This document shows, piece after piece, positions 51,181 through 62,851 of a stretch of DNA of 64,000 nt. The DNA is from Falsibacillus pallidus (GTDB taxonomy: Bacteria > Bacillota > Bacilli > Bacillales > DSM-25281), in NCBI RefSeq assembly GCF_003350505.1, contig NZ_QQAY01000007.1:1-64000 (forward strand), given 5' to 3'. The position numbers and the translations under genes are program-made. The notes under the pieces are model-generated. The model did no database searches. It saw nothing but the letters and a program-made list of their open reading frames with translations, and had not been told where the DNA came from. Each line of letters begins with the position of its first letter. The first letter of the stretch is position 1.

Positions 51181-52697
51181 ATGCCAGCTATTTCTTACTC
51201 ATACTCGTCTTTAGTCCTCTTGTCATGCTTCTTCTCCTGTTGATTGTCCCAAAAACAGAGAGGACATTCATTCAATGGTTCGGTATGATCGGCACGCTGC
51301 CGTCCCTTTTAATCGCGCTTTACGGATACAGCGAGGTGCTTCACGGCAGCCATTTGAGCGACTGGAGCATCAAACACAGCTGGATACAATTCGGGAATAT
51401 AAGCTATTTGCAGGAACAGCTTTTCAACATCGACTTCGAAATGGGGGCTAACGGACTCTCCATGCTCATGGTCCTGCTCACGGCTGTGATTGCTTCCATG
51501 GCGGCAATCGCTTCTTTTAAAATTCAAAAGGAATGGAAGGGCTACACGCTTCTATTTTTCCTTTTGGAAGCAGGGATGCTCGGCGTTTTCACCTCTCAAA
51601 ATATGATTTTGTTCTTCATATTTTTTGAAGTGACGCTGATTGCAACGTTTTTCCTCATTGGAAAGTGGGGCGGGATTGCCCGGGAAAGGGCATCCTATGC
51701 GTATCTCATTTACAACGGGCTCGGCTCAGCGATCCTGCTCCTTGTCATTGTGTATCTCTTTGTTAAAACAGGCACGGTCAATTTTGAAAAACTTCAGTTC
51801 CTGCTTGCGGGAGACGGGGGAGAAATGGCGTCGACGATTTCCGGAGTAGCGAAGGGCTGGATGCTTGCTGCCGTCCTGGTCGCATTCGGATTTAAATTGC
51901 CGGCATTCCCGCTTCACCGCTGGATGGTAAAGGTCCACGTGGAAGCTCCGCCATCTGTTGTTATGCTGCACTCAGGCGTCCTTTTGAAGATGGGGGCTTA
52001 CGGGATCATCCGATTCGGCCTGGAACTTTTTCCTGATACGTTTCAAAAGGCATCTGTTTGGATTTTAATTGCCGGTGTCGTGAATCTTTTGTTTGGCGCA
52101 TTTGTCGCATTCGTCCAGACGGATTTGAAAAAAGTGCTTGCCTATTCATCGATTTCCCATATGGGGATTGTCCTGCTGGGGCTCGGGGCGGCTAATGAAG
52201 CAGGCATCCAGGGAGCGATTTTCCAAACCGTTTCCCACGGGTTCATCTCTGCGTTCCTGTTCCTGCTTGTGGGGATTCTCGTCTACCGTAGCAACACAAC
52301 TGATATTCGGAAACTCGGCGGCCTGGCGAAAAAAATGCCGAAGTTCTCCGGGTTCCTGCTGATTGCAGGTCTTGCCTCTTTGGGGCTCCCGGGCTTGTCC
52401 GGGTTTGTCAGTGAATTCACGGCGTTCCTAGGGGTGTTCGAACAATGGCCTATCATTGGGGCAGTTGCCTCACTCGGTGTGATCCTGACTGCTGTGTATG
52501 TGTTGAAAGCAGTGATGGACATGAGTTTTGGCGGGTTGACGCCGCTGAAGAAAACATGGTTCGATCTGCGGAAAGCGGAATGGGTGCCGGCGGTCTGCCT
52601 CACTTTGATGATTGTCGTGATGGGCGTCTATCCAAGCATCGTGAGCACGGCGATTCAAGACAGCATTCAGTCGATTCTAATGGGAATGGGAGGGTGA
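51177..52697 (+). CDS. nuoM: NADH-quinone oxidoreductase subunit M
   Basis: This 506-residue antiporter-like subunit has the conserved Glu in FFEVTLIATFFLIGKWGG and the Lys/His path in FKLPAFPLHRWMVKVHVEAPPSVVMLHSG. nuoN begins five bases later. Confidence 0.96.
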   Translation: MNASYFLLILVFSPLVMLLLLLIVPKTERTFIQWFGMIGTLPSLLIALYGYSEVLHGSHLSDWSIKHSWIQFGNISYLQEQLFNIDFEMGANGLSMLMVLLTAVIASMAAIASFKIQKEWKGYTLLFFLLEAGMLGVFTSQNMILFFIFFEVTLIATFFLIGKWGGIARERASYAYLIYNGLGSAILLLVIVYLFVKTGTVNFEKLQFLLAGDGGEMASTISGVAKGWMLAAVLVAFGFKLPAFPLHRWMVKVHVEAPPSVVMLHSGVLLKMGAYGIIRFGLELFPDTFQKASVWILIAGVVNLLFGAFVAFVQTDLKKVLAYSSISHMGIVLLGLGAANEAGIQGAIFQTVSHGFISAFLFLLVGILVYRSNTTDIRKLGGLAKKMPKFSGFLLIAGLASLGLPGLSGFVSEFTAFLGVFEQWPIIGAVASLGVILTAVYVLKAVMDMSFGGLTPLKKTWFDLRKAEWVPAVCLTLMIVVMGVYPSIVSTAIQDSIQSILMGMGG

Positions 52698-52701
52698 ATA
52701 A

Positions 52702-54195
52702 ATGAATGAATCAATCATGGATGAAAAATGGTATTTGATGACCCCGGAATTCATTGTGCTGCTTGCTGCCGTCATTATCTCCCTGCTCGATTTGTTCCTC
52801 CCGAAAAAAGTGAATCGGCTGGTGCTTGGCTGGCTGTCGGTGCTTGCCGTCCTTGCCGGCGGGATCGTACTGCTCCTCTTTTCAGGAGTCGACAGCGCCT
52901 CAATTTTATACGGAACATTCCAATTGGATGCGTTCGCGAAAGCGTTTAAGCTCATTTTGATGATCGGGGTCCTGCTCATTCTGCTGATGAGCATGCACAA
53001 AGGGGAGGAAAATGGGAGTGAGAATGTGAGGGGGGAGTATTTTTACCTGCTCCTAACCGCATTGCTCGGCGCCATGATGCTTTCGTCCAGTGGAGACTTG
53101 ATTACCTTGTTTGTAGGACTGGAGCTATTGGCGGTTTCTTCTTATATATTGGCCGGAATTAAAAAAGACGACATCCGTTCGAATGAAGCGGCACTGAAAT
53201 ATGTCGTCAATGGAGGCATTTCAACAGCGATTACGCTGTTTGGGATGAGCTATTTATATGGAGTGACAGGCACGACGAACCTGGCGAAAATGGGGGAGGC
53301 GCTGAGCGGGGTCTATGACAGCGGACTTCAGCTCCTGCTCGGGATTTCCTTCCTCTTGATCCTTGTCGGTCTGGCGTTTAAAACAGCGACTGTCCCGTTT
53401 CATATGTGGGTGGCGGACGTCTATGAGGGAGCTCCGGCTGCTGTAACGGCATTCTTAAGCGCCGTTTCCAAGACGGCCGGGTTCATTCTGCTGCTTCGGT
53501 TATTGGCAGGGATCTTCGCCGCTGCCCCTTCAAAGGGATTGACCTCCGTCTCGATGCTTACCGATATGCGGATGTACATTGCAGCTTTGGCCGCTGCAGC
53601 CATGATCATCGGTACGCTCGGTGCACTCCGGCAGCGGAATATCAAACGGATGCTGGCTTACTCAAGCATCGTCCACGGAGGATATCTGCTTGGCGCCGTG
53701 GCATCGCTGTCCATTTTTATGATGGATACTATTTGGTTTTACTTGCTGACTTACACTCTAATGACAATCGGGACATTCGTCATCATTCAATGGGTCATCA
53801 TGCAGACAAAATCCAATGATATCAGCGGCTTTGCAGGCCTGTATCAGCGTTCGCCATGGACTGCTGGTACGCTTGGAATCCTGCTGTTATCCTTGGCAGG
53901 AATACCGGGTACGGCCGGCTTCATCGCCAAGCTAAAGATCATCATGTCCCTGTTGGTGCAGGATAACAGCCTATGGTGGCTTGCAATCATCATGATTGTT
54001 GCGACCGTCGTATCTTATGTGTATTATTTCGGGATTTTTATCCAAGTATTCTTCCGAAAAGAGGAGCAGATTTTGAAAGACCGCCTCTCATTCGGAGGGA
54101 AGCTCGCACTCTGCATCGCCGTAGCGGCAACAGTCCTATTCGGCATCCTGCCAAACATCCCGCTCGACTACTTCCAGCACTACTTCGGCTCCTAA
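52702..54195 (+). CDS. nuoN: NADH-quinone oxidoreductase subunit N
   Basis: This 497-residue antiporter-like subunit has LFVGLELLAVSSYILAGIKK and FKTATVPFHMWVADVYEGAPAAVTAFLSAVSK. It is the last gene of the operon. No nuoE, nuoF or nuoG is present on either side, so this is an 11-subunit complex I without the NADH-dehydrogenase module. RBS GGGAGGGTG. Confidence 0.96.
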   Translation: MNESIMDEKWYLMTPEFIVLLAAVIISLLDLFLPKKVNRLVLGWLSVLAVLAGGIVLLLFSGVDSASILYGTFQLDAFAKAFKLILMIGVLLILLMSMHKGEENGSENVRGEYFYLLLTALLGAMMLSSSGDLITLFVGLELLAVSSYILAGIKKDDIRSNEAALKYVVNGGISTAITLFGMSYLYGVTGTTNLAKMGEALSGVYDSGLQLLLGISFLLILVGLAFKTATVPFHMWVADVYEGAPAAVTAFLSAVSKTAGFILLLRLLAGIFAAAPSKGLTSVSMLTDMRMYIAALAAAAMIIGTLGALRQRNIKRMLAYSSIVHGGYLLGAVASLSIFMMDTIWFYLLTYTLMTIGTFVIIQWVIMQTKSNDISGFAGLYQRSPWTAGTLGILLLSLAGIPGTAGFIAKLKIIMSLLVQDNSLWWLAIIMIVATVVSYVYYFGIFIQVFFRKEEQILKDRLSFGGKLALCIAVAATVLFGILPNIPLDYFQHYFGS

Positions 54196-54215
54196 AAAGA
54201 GTCATCAAAATAACC

Positions 54216-54246
54216 AAAACCGCCTCAAAAAAGGGCGGTTTTTTGT
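54216..54246 (+). terminator. nuo operon terminator
   Basis: AAAACCGCC pairs with GGCGGTTTT, followed by TTTT. Confidence 0.9.
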
Positions 54247-54292
54247 GTTCGACTAAAATCGAATGGGGACGGTCACGCCTCGGTTTTCCTTG

Positions 54293-54306
54293 TGTAAACG
54301 CTATCA
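54293..54306. promoter_or_regulatory. perfect CcpA cre box
   Basis: TGTAAACGCTATCA matches TGWAANCGNTNWCA at every position. It lies 47 bases beyond the nuo terminator and about 145 bases before ywzB. An extended -10 (TGTTACAAT, 54391-54399) ahead of ywzB is the nearest promoter-like element. Confidence 0.6.
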
Positions 54307-54451
54307 TTAAAAGCCCGCGCCGCTACTGGATTTTCACGAAAAATAATTTACTGAAATAACATAATTTACAGATGAAAATCAAGGGGTTTGTGTTACAATG
54401 TGGGTTGGGTCGAATTTTAGCGAAATTGAAGGGATTATGGAGGTTAAAAGG

Positions 54452-54703
54452 ATGGTATCTCAATTTGGGCACGAAGCATTGATCAGCATCATTTCTCAAC
54501 TTGTGTTCATGGCTGTCGCATTCTACGCGCTGCAGGCATTGAATTTTGAGAAACTCATAAGAGCCAACCGTGTTTTCCAGGCAAGGCTCCTCTATATCGT
54601 TTTGACCATTGCCCTTGGCACCATTTTGAGCAATTTTTTCCTAGATTATCTCTTATGGTCCAAGCAGCTTCAGTTCCTGCTTCAATTCGTTTCATTTTTG
54701 TAA
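54452..54703 (+). CDS. ywzB: YwzB family membrane protein (DUF1146)
   Basis: This 83-residue protein has two predicted helices and the family pattern QLVFMAVAFYALQALNFEKLI. The function is unknown. ATG 54452 is chosen because TGGAGG lies eight bases upstream. An in-frame ATG at 54437 sits inside that site. It precedes ywmB and murAA as in B. subtilis. Confidence 0.85.
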   Translation: MVSQFGHEALISIISQLVFMAVAFYALQALNFEKLIRANRVFQARLLYIVLTIALGTILSNFFLDYLLWSKQLQFLLQFVSFL

Positions 54704-54867
54704 AAAAATAGGTCTTACTGCATGTTTCCAAATAAAAGATAATTGATTATTATTTGATTTGCATCAAGATTTTTTAGGTTGTTCGTACTTGTCAAAATGT
54801 GACGACAATTCCCATGTATTCTCTGACTCTTAGTGGAAAGAATGGTTACTAAGAGGGGGAGATAGTA

Positions 54868-55632
54868 ATGAATAAAAAGATAAAGAAATTTTCAATTGGA
54901 CTTATATCCATTGTTTTAATAGGTTTCATCTTTTTTTTATTGGGGAATACAACAACCAATGCAGCGAAACAAGGCGCTGATCTTTGGCAGATGGCTGAAG
55001 CAATTGAACATGAAAACGGTCAAGTCATTGAATGGTCTCTATATACAAGAGAGACATTGAACATGAAGGATGAGGAGCAGTTCCGCTCAAAGCTTGTCGA
55101 ATTAAAACGAAAATTCCCGAAATGGAATTGGAAGCAGCCAAACGGCGAGAACCGCTTTGCAGCAGTCGGCACCAACCCTTCCGCAGTAGATTCCGCCTTG
55201 CAAGAAAAAATCCAATTGATCTCGACCCTCAAAAATGGACATCGCTATTCGTATGTTATCTATGAAGTGTCAGGTCAAACCTGGAGCAGCCATATTGCCG
55301 AAAGCATCAAGGAATCGTTCCCTGAGCGATTGGCTCTAATTTACAAGGAAAAACCTGCTATATTCTCTTGTATCAAAGGCGAATTCAATGATAAGATGGA
55401 TAATGTTTTATTGCTAAAAGCAGGCAAATTGCTGAAAGATCTGCATGCTGAAGAAAAGGAGTCTTTGAAAGAAAAAGATTTCTATTCAGTTTCTGCATAC
55501 TCGCCAGATTTTACACAAGCTGTTCCATTAAAGAACAGTCAGATGAATGTCCAAATAGGCCTTAGGAAAAATGGAATGGGCGCCAAAACTACTGTAGTGA
55601 TTGGCACACCCATCATAACGATTGAATATTAA
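54868..55632 (+). CDS. ywmB: YwmB family protein (TATA-box-binding-like fold)
   Basis: This 254-residue protein has an N-terminal signal or anchor (about 8-28), so it is probably exported. The rest matches the YwmB family, which has an unexpected TBP-like fold and no known function. Landmarks are [21 protein letters not shown] and [25 protein letters not shown]. It sits 32 bases before murAA. Confidence 0.86.
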   Translation: MNKKIKKFSIGLISIVLIGFIFFLLGNTTTNAAKQGADLWQMAEAIEHENGQVIEWSLYTRETLNMKDEEQFRSKLVELKRKFPKWNWKQPNGENRFAAVGTNPSAVDSALQEKIQLISTLKNGHRYSYVIYEVSGQTWSSHIAESIKESFPERLALIYKEKPAIFSCIKGEFNDKMDNVLLLKAGKLLKDLHAEEKESLKEKDFYSVSAYSPDFTQAVPLKNSQMNVQIGLRKNGMGAKTTVVIGTPIITIEY

Positions 55633-55664
55633 TATATAGAAATTGGACGCGGAGGGGAATACTC

Positions 55665-56972
55665 TTGGAAAAGATCATCGTCCGCGGTGGAAACAGATTG
55701 AACGGTACAGTAAAAGCCGAAGGGGCTAAAAATGCTGTATTGCCTGTTCTCACTGCAACATTATTAGCAAGTGAAGGAAAAAGTATCATTCGCGACGTAC
55801 CAACTCTCTCCGATGTATATACAATTAATGAAGTTTTACGTTCATTGAATGCAGACGTTTCATTCAATGGTGAATATGTAGTTGTGGATGCATCAAAAGA
55901 GTTGAATATTGAAGCACGATTCGAATATGTGCGTAAAATGCGCGCTTCTGTTCTTGTGATGGGGCCTTTATTGGCGCGTCACGGAAAAGCACGTGTAGCA
56001 CTTCCAGGCGGTTGTGCAATTGGTTCACGTCCGATTGATCTTCATTTAAAAGGTTTCGAAGCAATGGGTGCGAAAGTAAAGGTTGGAAATGGCTTCATTG
56101 AAGCAGAAGTCGAAGACAGACTTCAAGGCGCTAAAATCTACCTTGACTTCCCAAGTGTGGGAGCAACTCAAAACATCATGATGGCTGCTGCCCTTGCAAA
56201 TGGCACATCCGTCCTTGAAAACTGTGCAAAAGAACCCGAAATCGTCGATTTAGCCAACTATTTAAATAAAATGGGCGCCAACGTTAAAGGCGCAGGCACA
56301 GGTACTATCCGTATCGAAGGTGTAGAACGCCTTTACGGTGCCGATCATACAATCATCCCAGACAGAATCGAAGCTGGTACATTCATGGTTGCAGCAGCTG
56401 TTACAGGCGGAAACGTCCTGGTCAGAGGCGCAGTCCCTGAACATATCTCTTCTCTTGTTTCCAAATTGGAAGAAATGGGCGTCATCATCCAGGAGGAAGA
56501 AGATGGCCTTCGCGTCATCGGTCCTGAAAAGCTTAAAGCGGTAGACATCAAAACGATGCCTCACCCAGGATTCCCTACGGATATGCAGTCCCAGATGATG
56601 GCCCTTCTCCTTTGCGCAGAAGGCACAAGCATGATTACTGAAACAGTATTCGAAAACCGCTTTATGCACGTGGAAGAATTCCGCCGCATGAATGCTGATA
56701 TCAAAATCGAAGGCCGCTCCGTCATCATGAACGGACCAAGCCAGCTTCAAGGTGCAGAAGTTGCAGCAACAGATCTTCGCGCAGCAGCAGCCCTCATCAT
56801 TGCAGGACTGAAAGCTGACGGCTACACTCGTGTAACCGAGCTAAAACACTTAGACCGCGGATACTTGGGCTTCCACAACAAACTTGCAGCACTTGGAGCA
56901 GACATCGAACGCATTACAGAAGCTGACGAAACAACTCCAGCAGCTGAATACGTTGAAGACATGAACGCGTAA
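55665..56972 (+). CDS. murAA: UDP-GlcNAc 1-carboxyvinyltransferase, principal paralogue (MurAA)
   Basis: This 435-residue enzyme catalyses the same reaction as murZ at 8222. Catalytic Cys117 is in [13 protein letters not shown] and the substrate loop is [13 protein letters not shown]. The TTG start at 55665 follows GCGGAGGGG. Synteny with ywmB and spoIID marks it as the MurAA type, the essential copy in B. subtilis. Confidence 0.96.
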   Translation: MEKIIVRGGNRLNGTVKAEGAKNAVLPVLTATLLASEGKSIIRDVPTLSDVYTINEVLRSLNADVSFNGEYVVVDASKELNIEARFEYVRKMRASVLVMGPLLARHGKARVALPGGCAIGSRPIDLHLKGFEAMGAKVKVGNGFIEAEVEDRLQGAKIYLDFPSVGATQNIMMAAALANGTSVLENCAKEPEIVDLANYLNKMGANVKGAGTGTIRIEGVERLYGADHTIIPDRIEAGTFMVAAAVTGGNVLVRGAVPEHISSLVSKLEEMGVIIQEEEDGLRVIGPEKLKAVDIKTMPHPGFPTDMQSQMMALLLCAEGTSMITETVFENRFMHVEEFRRMNADIKIEGRSVIMNGPSQLQGAEVAATDLRAAAALIIAGLKADGYTRVTELKHLDRGYLGFHNKLAALGADIERITEADETTPAAEYVEDMNA

Positions 56973-57035
56973 TCATAACTACCTTATATACAGTACGGAA
57001 AGAAGCACTACTATTGCAATTTCGGCTGAATATTC

Positions 57036-57075
57036 AAAAACACCCCGCTACGTTGCGTAAGGGGTGTTTTTTTTT
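57036..57075 (+). terminator. murAA terminator
   Basis: AACACCCC pairs with GGGGTGTT around a 14-base loop, followed by a run of T. Confidence 0.88.
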
Positions 57076-57126
57076 GTTGTGTTGCTTCGTTTCGATTGAG
57101 CGCTCAGTCAAAACAAATTCCACCAT

Positions 57127-57158
57127 AAAAAATACCCGCCCACAACAGGGACGGGTCA
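57127..57158 (-). terminator. terminator of the neutral protease gene
   Basis: Read on the minus strand, ACCCG and CCC pair with GGG and CGGGT around a short loop, and ATTTTTT follows. Confidence 0.65.
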
Positions 57159-57239
57159 AAATCTATAGTATTAGGGAGAATACTAGAGTCAATCAAAGAA
57201 AATCACTTTCAATCATTGTGGCAGAATTGCCAAAACAAA

Positions 57240-59406
<2,167 letters not shown>

Positions 59407-60432
59407 ATGAAGCAAAGCAAATTCATCCTTCTAACAGTTGCCGTATTACTCGTCATTACATTCGCCGTACCATCCTTACTCGTACTCCCGTTTTCATCTG
59501 AAAAAGCAACGGGAAAGCTTGATGAGCAGCTAACTAAAGAAACAAGCGGCCAAGACAATGCATGGCTGGCGAAAGGGCCATCCATTACCGTGTTCCGTTC
59601 AAATGAAAAAGCAGTCGAAAAACTGCCGATTGAAAGATATGTCATCGGGGTGGTTGCATCTGAAATGCCGGCAGATTTCGAAGAAGAAGCCTTGAAAGCG
59701 CAGGCGTTGACGGCGCGGACGTATATCATCAATCAATTGATGCTAAAAAGTCATGTGGGGGTTCCGGATGGAGCAGTTGTGACGGACACGGTCCAGCATC
59801 AAGTCTATAAAAGCCTTGCCGATTTAAAGGGAATTTGGGGAAAAGACTACAACTGGAAGTTGAAAAAAGTAACGGATGCCGTAAAAGCCACGGCCGGCCA
59901 AATCATTACCTATAAAAATGAGCCCATTACCGCTGCATTTTTTTCAACAAGCAATGGCTACACGGAAAACTCCCAGGACTATTGGGAAAATAGCGTCCCA
60001 TACCTGCAGAGCGTCGCCAGTCCATGGGATAAAGAGTCTCCTAAATTCATAGCCAAAAAGACCATGTCCACCCAGGAGTTTGAGAATAAACTTGGGATTC
60101 ACCTCGGCAGCGACGGATCAGTCGGAACGGTGACAGCAAGAACATCTGGAAAAAGAGTAGGAACGGTCCAAATCGGAGGAAAAACCTTCACCGGACGCGA
60201 AGTGAGGGAAAAACTAGAACTGAATTCATCCGACTTCAGCTGGGTCAAAAAAGGCAAGAACATCATCATCACCACAAAAGGAAACGGGCACGGCGTCGGC
60301 ATGAGCCAATACGGAGCAAACGGCATGGCCCAAGAAGGCAAAACCTACAAACAAATCGTCGCCTACTACTACAAAGGAACCGAAATTGCATCAGACGACT
60401 CTTATCTGAATAAAGTTACTGCGAAAAAGTGA
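59407..60432 (+). CDS. spoIID: stage II sporulation protein D (SpoIID)
   Basis: This 341-residue membrane-anchored lytic transglycosylase of the engulfment machinery acts with SpoIIM and SpoIIP. It has one N-terminal membrane helix. The catalytic Glu86 lies in VVASEMPADFEEEALKAQA, and the C-terminal NGHGVGMSQYGANGMA motif is conserved. ATG 59407 is set by TTGGAGGC. Expression from sigma-E in the mother cell is known for the family. Confidence 0.96.
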   Translation: MKQSKFILLTVAVLLVITFAVPSLLVLPFSSEKATGKLDEQLTKETSGQDNAWLAKGPSITVFRSNEKAVEKLPIERYVIGVVASEMPADFEEEALKAQALTARTYIINQLMLKSHVGVPDGAVVTDTVQHQVYKSLADLKGIWGKDYNWKLKKVTDAVKATAGQIITYKNEPITAAFFSTSNGYTENSQDYWENSVPYLQSVASPWDKESPKFIAKKTMSTQEFENKLGIHLGSDGSVGTVTARTSGKRVGTVQIGGKTFTGREVREKLELNSSDFSWVKKGKNIIITTKGNGHGVGMSQYGANGMAQEGKTYKQIVAYYYKGTEIASDDSYLNKVTAKK

Positions 60433-60456
60433 AGGGGCCATGGCGGCTCCTTTTTT
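60432..60456 (+). terminator. spoIID terminator
   Basis: AAGGGGCC pairs with GGCTCCTT (one wobble), followed by six T, and starts at the stop codon. Confidence 0.85.
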
Positions 60457-60611
60457 GCTGGAGGACTACTCGCAAACTATGGTGAAAATGTCCGGGGAAT
60501 TTGCAAATTGAGGCTGAAATTAGATAGATTAGTGCATTTCATCACTTTAAAAGGTTCGAAGGGAGGGAAAATACAAGTAAATCATAGGGGACATCCCCTG
60601 TCCATGAGCCC

Positions 60612-60737
60612 TATGCGCGGGAAAAGGTGGCCTATGCGCGAGAACCCATACCCTATGCGCGAAAACTCCCCGGCTATGCGCCGGCCAAAGGAGCCTATGC
60701 GCCAAACCCCACCTCTTATGCGCCAAACCCAATTTCA
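60612..60737 (+). repeat. 21-bp phased hexad array E (TATGCGC family)
   Basis: Six cores have TGC at 60614, 60635, 60656, 60677, 60698 and 60719, exactly 21 bases apart. All six read TATGCGC followed by C or G, making this the best-conserved array. It lies in the 495-base gap between spoIID and spoIIQ. The remainder of that gap is AT-rich and should contain the spoIIQ promoter. Confidence 0.88.
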
Positions 60738-60927
60738 CGCACAATCCAAGTTGCCTGCCACAATAAAATACACAACTCGGCTAGCCTTATAAAAACTTTT
60801 CAAATAAAAATCTCCGCTTTCATACATATTTATTTAGCATTTGTCGAAAGATAAGTACTAAAAATTTTTTTTGAAAAATGTATATAATTTCATCCACCTG
60901 TTCAGAATGATTGCTGAGGTGATGAAA

Positions 60928-61788
60928 ATGAGAGAGGAAGAAAAGAAAGGACCTTCTCAAAGTTTCTTTAAAAAACGTTGGGTATTCCCAGCAATGTATT
61001 TAGTCAGTGCAGCCCTGCTGATTTCAGCAATCCTATGGTATCAGGCTGCTAATAACGATGTCGCTGATCCAAAGGGAAAAACGGATGAGCAAGCAACAAA
61101 CAACCCGTATGACAATCCTTCAGTGGAAGTAAACAGTGCATTCGAAAACTTCGCAATGCCGGTGGTAAATCCAGATGCAGTCGTCATCGAAAAACAATTC
61201 TATGACAAAGACGCTTCAGAAGAAGAGCAGGAAGCTGCATTGGTTGTCTACAACAATACGTATCATCCAAACCGCGGTATCGATATCGCCATGAAGGACA
61301 ATAAAGACTTCGATGTTGTTGCTTCCATGAGCGGTACAGTGACAAATGTCAAAGAAGACTCGTTATTAGGAAACGTCATTGAAATTGAGCATGACAATGG
61401 CGTAGTGACTCAATACCAATCCGTTAAGGACTTTCAGGTTCAGGTTGGCGATGTAGTTAAACAAGGTCAAGTGATCGCAAAAGCAGGACAAAGCTTATAC
61501 AATGAAGAAGCTGGTACACACGTACACTTCGAAATCCGTAATGACAATGTTCCTGTAAACCCAGTCGCATTCATTGGTAAATCTCTTTCAGCTCTAGAAG
61601 AAAAAGCGAAAGAAGATGCAAAATCGAAAGAAGATGCTGACAAAGCGAAGGAAGACCAATCAGCAGGAGATCAATCTTCTGATGACAAAACTTCCGGAGA
61701 CCAATCAGGCGCTGACCAAGGTACTGATCAAGGCACTGATAATTCCCAAGACAACGCTGATCAAAACAGCGACGACAGCAACAGCTGA
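60928..61788 (+). CDS. spoIIQ: stage II sporulation protein Q (SpoIIQ), degenerate M23/LytM domain
   Basis: This 286-residue forespore membrane protein pairs with SpoIIIAH across the septum for engulfment. It has one helix (about 20-38) and a LytM-like domain at about 105-215. The HxH motif is intact (GTHVHFEIR, His198 and His200), but the first zinc His of the HxxxD motif is Asn115 (NRGID), so peptidase activity is unlikely, as in B. subtilis SpoIIQ. A Lys/Asp/Ser/Gln-rich tail ends the protein. ATG 60928 has GAGGTG six bases upstream. Confidence 0.95.
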   Translation: MREEEKKGPSQSFFKKRWVFPAMYLVSAALLISAILWYQAANNDVADPKGKTDEQATNNPYDNPSVEVNSAFENFAMPVVNPDAVVIEKQFYDKDASEEEQEAALVVYNNTYHPNRGIDIAMKDNKDFDVVASMSGTVTNVKEDSLLGNVIEIEHDNGVVTQYQSVKDFQVQVGDVVKQGQVIAKAGQSLYNEEAGTHVHFEIRNDNVPVNPVAFIGKSLSALEEKAKEDAKSKEDADKAKEDQSAGDQSSDDKTSGDQSGADQGTDQGTDNSQDNADQNSDDSNS

Positions 61789-61819
61789 TTGTAAACAAAC
61801 AAACTAACCTGTGCACCCC

Positions 61820-61830
61820 GGTGCCAGGCA
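61820..61830. repeat. GTGCCAGGCAC palindrome
   Basis: This is a perfect 11-base dyad in the spoIIQ-pcp gap, related in style to the GTGACTGTCACC repeats nearby. Confidence 0.45.
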
Positions 61831-61832
61831 CT

Positions 61833-61879
61833 CAAGGCAGATAAGCCCTTAACAAAGGGAGGGCTTACCTGCCTTTTTT
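61833..61879 (+). terminator. spoIIQ terminator
   Basis: AAGGCAG-A-TAAGCCC pairs with GGGCTTA-C-CTGCCTT, followed by TTTTTT. Confidence 0.92.
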
Positions 61880-61883
61880 CATT

Positions 61884-61910
61884 CGACAAAAACCGGGGCG
61901 TGACTGTCAC
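61884..61910 (-). repeat. short palindromic repeat, GTGACAGTCAC type, copy 2
   Basis: On the minus strand it reads GTGACAGTCAC, then GCCCCGGTTTTTGTC, matching the copy at 94-120 in order and spacing. Confidence 0.65.
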
Positions 61911-61945
61911 ATCCCGAAAAATCTTTTTTCGTCAAAAACCGAGTG

Positions 61946-62063
61946 ATGTCCAGCTCCAGCGCCGAGCCCCTCGAGTTATAAGCCAAAACTCTACGAAAAT
62001 CAGGATTTCCTTCGAGTCTTGTCTTATGCTGGTCGGGGCTTACAAGGCACTTCCGCTTTTTTT
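61946..62063 (-). repeat. 117-bp palindromic dispersed repeat, copy 2
   Basis: On the minus strand this matches the element at 13484-13600 almost base for base, from AGCGGAAGTGCC to GAGCTGGACAT. Insertion is between spoIIQ and pcp. Confidence 0.85.
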
Positions 62064-62064
62064 A

Positions 62065-62090
62065 GTGACTGTCACCACCCGATTTTTCTG
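62065..62090 (+). repeat. short palindromic repeat, GTGACTGTCACC type, copy 3
   Basis: GTGACTGTCACC is followed by ACCCGATTTTTCTG. It abuts the end of the 117-base element, while copy 2 lies about 35 bases beyond the element's other end. Confidence 0.65.
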
Positions 62091-62137
62091 CACAAATATG
62101 GTATAGTGGTGGAAAAAAGAGGGAGAGGATTGTACCA

Positions 62138-62749
62138 ATGAAAAAACTGCTGCTTTCAGGTTTTGAACCATTCTTAGACAACCCGATCAACCCGACTGAA
62201 CAAATTGTAAAGGAATTGCACGGAGCGGTAATAGGATCGTATGAGGTCCACGGAGTCCTGCTACCAGTCGATTTTGAAAAAGGCCCGTTGCGTTTGCTAG
62301 AAGAAGTGAAACAAGTAAAGCCGGATGCTGTCATTTCGCTAGGTTTGGCCGCTGGCCGCGAGAGTATAACCCCTGAGCGAGTCGCGATAAATATCCGTGA
62401 CGGCGAAGCGGATAACCGCGGCATTAAGCCCGAGGATTCACCCATTTTATCTGACGCCCCAGCCGCATATTTCTCGACTTTGCCTATCAGAAAAATGATA
62501 GATTCCCTTCGCGACGCTGGAGTCCCGGCCCGCATCTCCAACACAGCTGGAACCTATCTGTGCAACAATGTCATGTACTCTGTCCTCCACGAATTGACCG
62601 CGGGTGAGCACGCTTCGTCGGTGCCCGCGGGATTCATCCATGTCCCTGCTTCACATGAACTGGCAGTCCGCATGCCGCGATCCATCCCAAGCATGGCCCA
62701 GGCAGATATTCAGCGTGCAGTGGAGATTATTATCGGAGTCATGGTGTAA
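62138..62749 (+). CDS. pcp: pyrrolidone-carboxylate (pyroglutamyl) peptidase
   Basis: This 203-residue C15 cysteine peptidase removes N-terminal pyroglutamate. The catalytic triad is visible: Glu80 (ITPERVAIN), Cys142 (TAGTYLCNN) and His168 (GFIHVP). The N-terminal SGFEPFLDNPINPTE is the family start. RBS GAGGGAGAGG. It is monocistronic. Confidence 0.95.
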   Translation: MKKLLLSGFEPFLDNPINPTEQIVKELHGAVIGSYEVHGVLLPVDFEKGPLRLLEEVKQVKPDAVISLGLAAGRESITPERVAINIRDGEADNRGIKPEDSPILSDAPAAYFSTLPIRKMIDSLRDAGVPARISNTAGTYLCNNVMYSVLHELTAGEHASSVPAGFIHVPASHELAVRMPRSIPSMAQADIQRAVEIIIGVMV

Positions 62750-62851
62750 GGTTTTGCCGAATGAATCGCCAGTCCGGCTGCGGCCGGGCTGGTGGGCAAA
62801 TTGATGGGCTTTATGGCTTTCGATCCAGTGGCCAGGTCGCCAGTGGAGCCA

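Noticed and set aside
60508-60792. 94-codon frame across array E
   Set aside because: It is heptad-like only because of the array period. The same frame in arrays C and D shows no sign of selection on the protein.
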